Positions 8,626 through 11,734 of a stretch of 11,734 nucleotides of DNA are shown here, piece by piece (positions within the stretch are counted from its first letter, which is position 1; each line of letters starts with the position of its first letter). The DNA is taken from contig PKCL01000463.1 of assembly GCA_002862165.1 (NCBI GenBank), forward strand, positions 1-11,734. The letters are read 5' to 3'. The notes below the pieces were generated by a model. It was not told where the DNA came from and did not search any database. It saw only the letters and a program-made list of their open reading frames with translations. The stretch comes from Planctomycetaceae bacterium. Its GTDB lineage: Bacteria; Planctomycetota; Planctomycetia; Pirellulales; UBA1268. Both the position numbers and the translations under genes were made by a program.

Positions 8626-8855
8626 AAGGCTAAGTATAGTGACTGAAAGGAAGATTCATTGACTCAAAAGTAACGTATTCTTGGGTACAATAAGAAAATT
8701 CTTTCTGGAAAATAGGTAAATAGTCTAATTCATTAGAAAATTGAGCAGTTCAGTCTATTGGTATTCAATCTGACACTACTTCAATTCCATCCTGACGGCA
8801 TGCTCTTTCTAGAATAGTAATACACGTTGTGGGTACTGGATTTAATTGAGTTTCA
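8626..8855. promoter_or_regulatory. Divergent promoter region between hemE and ccsA-hemA
   Basis: This 230-base AT-rich gap must hold the start signals of two heme-related transcripts running in opposite directions. On the - strand a TATACT box sits close to hemE. On the + strand TTGACT (8659-8664) and TACAAT (8686-8691) resemble -35 and -10 boxes, but the 21-base spacer is too long for a standard sigma-70 promoter, and TAGAAT (8810-8815) has no partner at the right distance. I could not recognise a regulator binding site or a riboswitch. Confidence 0.5.
8633..8638 (-). promoter_or_regulatory. Candidate -10 box for hemE
   Basis: On the - strand the hexamer reads TATACT, five of six matches to TATAAT. 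Its 3' edge is seven bases from the A of the hemE ATG, so transcription would begin at or within a base or two of the start codon. No good -35 hexamer is seen 16-18 bases upstream; TTGAGT occurs 23 bases away (8662-8667). The assignment is an inference from position and sequence only. Confidence 0.3.
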
Positions 8856-9755
8856 ATGGCTGATTTCATCTCACGAATTTCCGTTGTCTGTTTCGCCGCC
8901 AGCTATGGTGTTGCTCTTCTATTTGAAGCAAGCCGCCTTTGGTTTAGATCTGGAGTGCGTGGCATCACAATGATTGGTTTTGTGACTGCAGGACTTTTCG
9001 CTCACAGCCTTTATCTTATCTGGCGTTCAACAACACTACCTTCCATTCCGTTATCAAGTGCATTTGACTGGTACCTGCTAGCAGCTTGGCTGTTAGCGGC
9101 GGGCTCTCTATGGATGACACTCTCGAATCCAAGAACACCAGTTGGTCTTTTTGTCCTCCCTGTTGTATTAGCTCTCATCGGAGCTGCTGAACTTTCAAGC
9201 CGCGAACCATTTCCACAAAGTCCTGCAACACAGATTTGGGGCGTTATTCACGGGAGCTTCAATCTTGTTATGAGTGTCGCTGTCGTCCTTGGTGGTTTGG
9301 CTGGTGGGATGTGGCTCATACAAGCTGGGCGGCTTGCTCGGAAACAGGCGCCAATTCAAGGATTTCGGATGCCAAGCTTAGAAAAACTTTCGATTTGGTC
9401 ATCACGAATGACAGTGTTAGCTGCCATATCTGGAAGCTTTGGCTTTTTATCTGGAATCATATTGAATATTGTAAATCAGCAACGTGGTTTGATAGGGAGT
9501 GTGCCTTGGACTGACCCTGTGGTTCTTCGAATGGGTGCACTAGTCGCGTGGCTTATTATCGTAGCCGCTACATCACGAACGATGCGGCAGCACGCAGTTG
9601 GTCGGAGAATCACTGCCGTTTTGTCACTCGTTAGTCTCGCGATGCTTACGCTTTCAATTGCATGGGGTGTACTTGGGAACACACAGCACGGCCTTTCCCC
9701 AACACAACAAAAGAGTGCTCCTCTTTCAGCCGGGTTTGTCGAGGACGCTTCATGA
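8856..9755 (+). CDS. CcsA/HemX-like cytochrome c assembly membrane protein
   Basis: A 299-residue, very hydrophobic protein with about eight predicted membrane segments (roughly 6-25, 36-56, 70-88, 94-112, 128-156, 183-206, 223-240, 251-272). It resembles the CcsA/CcmC/HemX superfamily of heme-handling membrane proteins. WGVIHGSFNLV places His132 where these proteins carry a conserved, heme-ligating His at the head of a membrane helix, and the segment around FLSGIILNIVNQQ matches the following conserved helix. The tryptophan-rich WWD heme-binding loop of true CcsA/CcmC is not visible, which makes a HemX-like role more likely than that of a complete heme lyase. HemX proteins are known from neighbourhoods of hemA and can influence HemA levels. 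Here the stop overlaps the hemA start by four bases (ATGA, 9752-9755), so the two are translationally coupled. The ATG at 8856 has no clear Shine-Dalgarno. The family is likely, the exact function uncertain. Confidence 0.85.
   Translation: MADFISRISVVCFAASYGVALLFEASRLWFRSGVRGITMIGFVTAGLFAHSLYLIWRSTTLPSIPLSSAFDWYLLAAWLLAAGSLWMTLSNPRTPVGLFVLPVVLALIGAAELSSREPFPQSPATQIWGVIHGSFNLVMSVAVVLGGLAGGMWLIQAGRLARKQAPIQGFRMPSLEKLSIWSSRMTVLAAISGSFGFLSGIILNIVNQQRGLIGSVPWTDPVVLRMGALVAWLIIVAATSRTMRQHAVGRRITAVLSLVSLAMLTLSIAWGVLGNTQHGLSPTQQKSAPLSAGFVEDAS
9741..9745 (+). promoter_or_regulatory. Ribosome binding site of hemA
   Basis: GAGGA lies six bases before the ATG at 9752, inside the end of the ccsA-like gene. 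It is the only clear Shine-Dalgarno sequence I found ahead of a gene in the window. It supports 9752 as the hemA start over the upstream in-frame ATG at 9662, which would add 30 residues not found in the family. Confidence 0.6.
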
Positions 9756-11026
9756 GCCTCACTTTTACCGGTGGAAATCACCGGACTGTACCGATTGAAT
9801 TACGTGAAAAACTTGCTTTCTCATCAGAGCAAGCAACTCAGGCTCTCGCTCGCTTCCAAAAGCAGTTTCCAGGTAGTGAAGCTGTTCTTTTATCGACATG
9901 CAACAGGATTGAACTCTATGCCGCTGATGGGGAACGACGCGGACCACCTCCACCGGATGAATTAGCGATATTTCTCGCGGAGTGTAGAGGTGTTGATCCT
10001 ACACATGTTGGCCGAGCACTCGGTGGTGAGCAGGGGACGGCTGCTGTGCAGCATCTTTTTTCTGTTGCCGCCGGACTTGACAGTATGGTACTCGGTGAGC
10101 CTCAAATCGTTGCGCAAGTAAAACAAGCATGGCAATTGGCTCAACAAAGTGGCACAACTGGACCTCTCACAGGTGAACTTTTTCAGGCCGCTTTAAGAGC
10201 AGCAAAACGTGTGACCAACGAAACGGCAGTTGGACGGGAACGCCTCTCAATCCCAAGCATTGCGGTTGCTGATTTTGCAAGTGGCGTTTTCGAAAGGTTT
10301 GATGACAAACGCGTGCTTCTCATTGGAGCAGGAAAGATGGCCGCTGAGACGCTTCGTTATCTGAGTGACGCCGGTGCGCGGAATATTCGAATAGTGAATC
10401 GCTCGATTGAGCGAGCCCAAAAATTGGCAGAACGACTCGATGCACACATTGGAGATTACGAAAATTTATCTCAGGAGATTGTTGAGGCTGATCTTATTGT
10501 CAGTACAACCGGCGCTACAGAGCCTGTTGTATCCCTCAGTCTCTATCAAGAAGTCGAAAGTCAACGACGGGGACGTCCCCTCGTTATTCTGGATCTTGCA
10601 GTTCCCCGTGACTTCGACTCACAGATCGGTGGCAGGCCAGGAGTGTGGCTCTACTCAATTGATGATCTTAGCCAAGCATGTGATTCAAATCGACGTAAAC
10701 GACAAAAAGAATTACCTGCTGCACTGACAATCGTTGAAGAAGAAACACGTCGCTTCATGGGTGAACTTCATCACCGCTCAACGGTACCGGTCATTGAACA
10801 GCTCCGTGCTGGCTGGAATGAAACCGGTGAAGTCGAACTTGATCGACTCTTTCATAAACTCCCAGAGCTTGACGAAAATAGTCAACAAGAAATTCGGCAA
10901 GCATTCGAAAGATACGCGGCGAAAATGCTCCACCCTCCAATGGTTTCTCTGCGAAGCGAAAGTAAAGCTGGTCCACCTCATGGTCTTTTAGAGGCACTTA
11001 AAAGACTGTTCGATTTAAAAGAATGA
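9752..11026 (+). CDS. hemA: Glutamyl-tRNA reductase HemA
   Basis: The enzyme reduces glutamate on charged tRNA-Glu with NADPH to glutamate-1-semialdehyde, the first committed step of the C5 route to tetrapyrroles. The 424 residues fit the family (about 400-450). The N-terminal catalytic domain starts with the family pattern GGNHRTVPIELREKLAF and has LLSTCNRIELY (46-56), whose Cys50 is the nucleophile that forms the thioester. AAGLDSMVLGEPQI (106-119) is the family signature around the active site. The NADPH-binding domain has the glycine loop LLIGAGKMA (189-197) and INRS-type strand IVNRS (214-218). The C-terminal dimerisation helices (about 320-424) are present. Everything needed for activity seems intact. 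The start at 9752 overlaps the ccsA-like stop in ATGA. hemE, a later step of the pathway, is divergent upstream; hemB, hemC, hemD and hemL are not in the window. Confidence 0.97.
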   Translation: MSLTFTGGNHRTVPIELREKLAFSSEQATQALARFQKQFPGSEAVLLSTCNRIELYAADGERRGPPPPDELAIFLAECRGVDPTHVGRALGGEQGTAAVQHLFSVAAGLDSMVLGEPQIVAQVKQAWQLAQQSGTTGPLTGELFQAALRAAKRVTNETAVGRERLSIPSIAVADFASGVFERFDDKRVLLIGAGKMAAETLRYLSDAGARNIRIVNRSIERAQKLAERLDAHIGDYENLSQEIVEADLIVSTTGATEPVVSLSLYQEVESQRRGRPLVILDLAVPRDFDSQIGGRPGVWLYSIDDLSQACDSNRRKRQKELPAALTIVEEETRRFMGELHHRSTVPVIEQLRAGWNETGEVELDRLFHKLPELDENSQQEIRQAFERYAAKMLHPPMVSLRSESKAGPPHGLLEALKRLFDLKE

Positions 11027-11075
11027 TTCACTCAAAGACAGTCCAACGAGCCGTGCATCATTGAGTCATGAATCA
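11024..11075. terminator. Inverted repeat spanning the convergent stop codons (possible bidirectional terminator)
   Basis: TGATTCACTCAA (11024-11035) can pair with TTGAG (11061-11065) and TGAATCA (11069-11075), giving a 12-base-pair stem with a three-base bulge (11066-11068) and a 25-base loop. It includes the stop codons of both hemA and the LacI-type gene. It is AT-rich and lacks a T tract on either strand, so it is not a standard intrinsic terminator. The position between convergent genes is what suggests a termination role. Confidence 0.25.
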
Positions 11076-11734
11076 GTGAATCGATTCACACTTTCTCGAA
11101 TTTGCAGTGCCGGCTCTAAGGCGGGCAACTCACATTCTTTCTTGGTTATCAAAGAAAGCAGTGCTTTGGCTGCTGCAACACCCATTTCATGAGAGGGTTG
11201 CCGAACGGTCGTGAGAGGAGGCGGCATCAAGGCCGCCTCTTCTTGATCATCACACCCAATGATTGAAATATCTTCCGGGACACGAATCCCACGTCGATAT
11301 AATGCTAATCTCGCACCAAACGCAACCATATCATTTGCTGCGACGATCGCACTAAAACAAATGCCCTGGTCAAGAAGATGATTCACAGCTTTTTGTCCAG
11401 CATTTCCACTGAAGTCTCCGTGATAAACAAGTTCTTCAGCGTGACTGACTCCAGCCTCTCTTAGCGCCTGCAGGTAGCCAGTGAAACGATCTTGAGCATC
11501 CGGATGATTCTCTTTTCCGTGTATAAACACAATCCGTGAATGCCGCTCCTCAAGAAGATATTTTGTTGACAAATAACCAATCTGCTTATTGTCGACGGAG
11601 ATACACTGCCTTTCGAGACCATGAATATCTCGCGCTACAACAATAAGCGGCACCTGATTGCTGTATTTTACAAGTGTTATCGCGTCTATTCTCCCACCCA
11701 CTACCAATAAACCATCTACCTTGCGCGAGAGAAG
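11066..11734 (-). CDS. LacI-family transcriptional regulator, C-terminal part (truncated by window edge)
   Basis: The reading frame is open to the last base, so the gene continues beyond 11734; 222 residues are visible. They match the periplasmic-binding-protein-like effector domain of LacI/GalR regulators: SRKVDGLLVVGG at the visible start, SVDNKQIGYLSTKYLLE (the start of the second lobe), IVFIHGKENHPDAQDRFTGY, AIVAANDMVAFGA, PEDISIIGCDDQEEAALMPPPLTTVRQPSHEMG and a C-terminal RESV motif. Such regulators usually have about 340 residues; the missing 110-120 would include the DNA-binding helix-turn-helix. The family normally senses sugars or nucleobases and controls nearby catabolic genes; the targets are likely outside the window, upstream of this gene. 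It is convergent with hemA, 39 bases apart, so a direct link to heme synthesis is not implied. Confidence 0.93.
   Translation of the reverse strand, partial: LLSRKVDGLLVVGGRIDAITLVKYSNQVPLIVVARDIHGLERQCISVDNKQIGYLSTKYLLEERHSRIVFIHGKENHPDAQDRFTGYLQALREAGVSHAEELVYHGDFSGNAGQKAVNHLLDQGICFSAIVAANDMVAFGARLALYRRGIRVPEDISIIGCDDQEEAALMPPPLTTVRQPSHEMGVAAAKALLSLITKKECELPALEPALQIRESVNRFTDS
11076..11089. repeat. 14-base perfect palindrome with central CG in the lacI-type gene
   Basis: GTGAATCGATTCAC is a perfect inverted repeat lying in the last codons of the LacI-family gene. Many LacI-family operators are even-length palindromes with a central CG, so it has the shape of a possible operator. One such palindrome is expected by chance about 0.7 times in a window of this size, and the location inside the 3' end of the gene is unusual for an operator. 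Confidence 0.3.

Noticed and set aside
9662..9751. Upstream extension of hemA to an ATG at 9662
   Set aside because: The extra 30 residues are not family-like and come from the ccsA-like coding region in another frame; the ATGA overlap and GAGGA at 9741 support 9752.
1..11734. CRISPR arrays, tRNA or rRNA genes, transposons, phage or defence systems
   Set aside because: No regularly spaced repeats, no tRNA-like T-loop sequences in the gaps, no terminal inverted repeats with a transposase, and no defence-gene partners next to the SNF2 helicase were seen.

Overview
The window is a compact stretch of chromosome from a bacterium with moderate GC content, carrying eight protein genes and no gap longer than about 230 bases. 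I see no tRNA, rRNA, CRISPR array, insertion sequence, integrase or phage gene. The gene content (C5-pathway heme synthesis, a PhoB/PhoR-type pair, a SWIM/SNF2-type helicase, a cytochrome c assembly protein next to hemA) and the near absence of Shine-Dalgarno sequences suggest an environmental Gram-negative-type bacterium. Planctomycetota is my best guess, but that is an inference from gene content and style and no marker gene here settles it.

Layout from left to right. (1) Positions 14-1006, + strand: a LOG-family Rossmann-fold protein of the long subgroup. (2) Convergent to it, on the - strand: a two-component operon with a PhoB-like response regulator (2869-3576) followed by a PhoR-like membrane histidine kinase (1041-2843). 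(3) 3791-7390, - strand: a 1199-residue SNF2-family helicase with a degenerate SWIM-type zinc finger at its N-terminus. (4) 7555-8625, - strand: hemE, uroporphyrinogen decarboxylase. (5) A 230-base divergent region (8626-8855). (6) 8856-9755 and 9752-11026, + strand: a CcsA/HemX-like membrane protein and hemA, glutamyl-tRNA reductase, overlapping by four bases (ATGA). (7) 11066 to the window edge, - strand: the effector-binding part of a LacI-family regulator whose DNA-binding half lies outside the window.

How the genes work together. hemA catalyses the first committed step of tetrapyrrole synthesis (glutamyl-tRNA to glutamate-1-semialdehyde) and hemE the step from uroporphyrinogen III to coproporphyrinogen III. 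The CcsA/HemX-like protein, translated just ahead of hemA, probably handles heme at the membrane or modulates HemA. The divergent hemE / ccsA-hemA arrangement could allow common control. The two-component pair is a self-contained sensory unit; no phosphate-transport gene is present to confirm that it senses phosphate. The LOG protein, the helicase and the LacI regulator show no clear functional link to the heme genes.

The window looks mainly like ordinary housekeeping chromosome. I found no convincing novel system. The points most worth checking are the degenerate zinc finger of the helicase, the coupled ccsA-hemA pair, a possible leaderless hemE promoter, and an inverted repeat that spans both stop codons of the convergent hemA and lacI-type genes.
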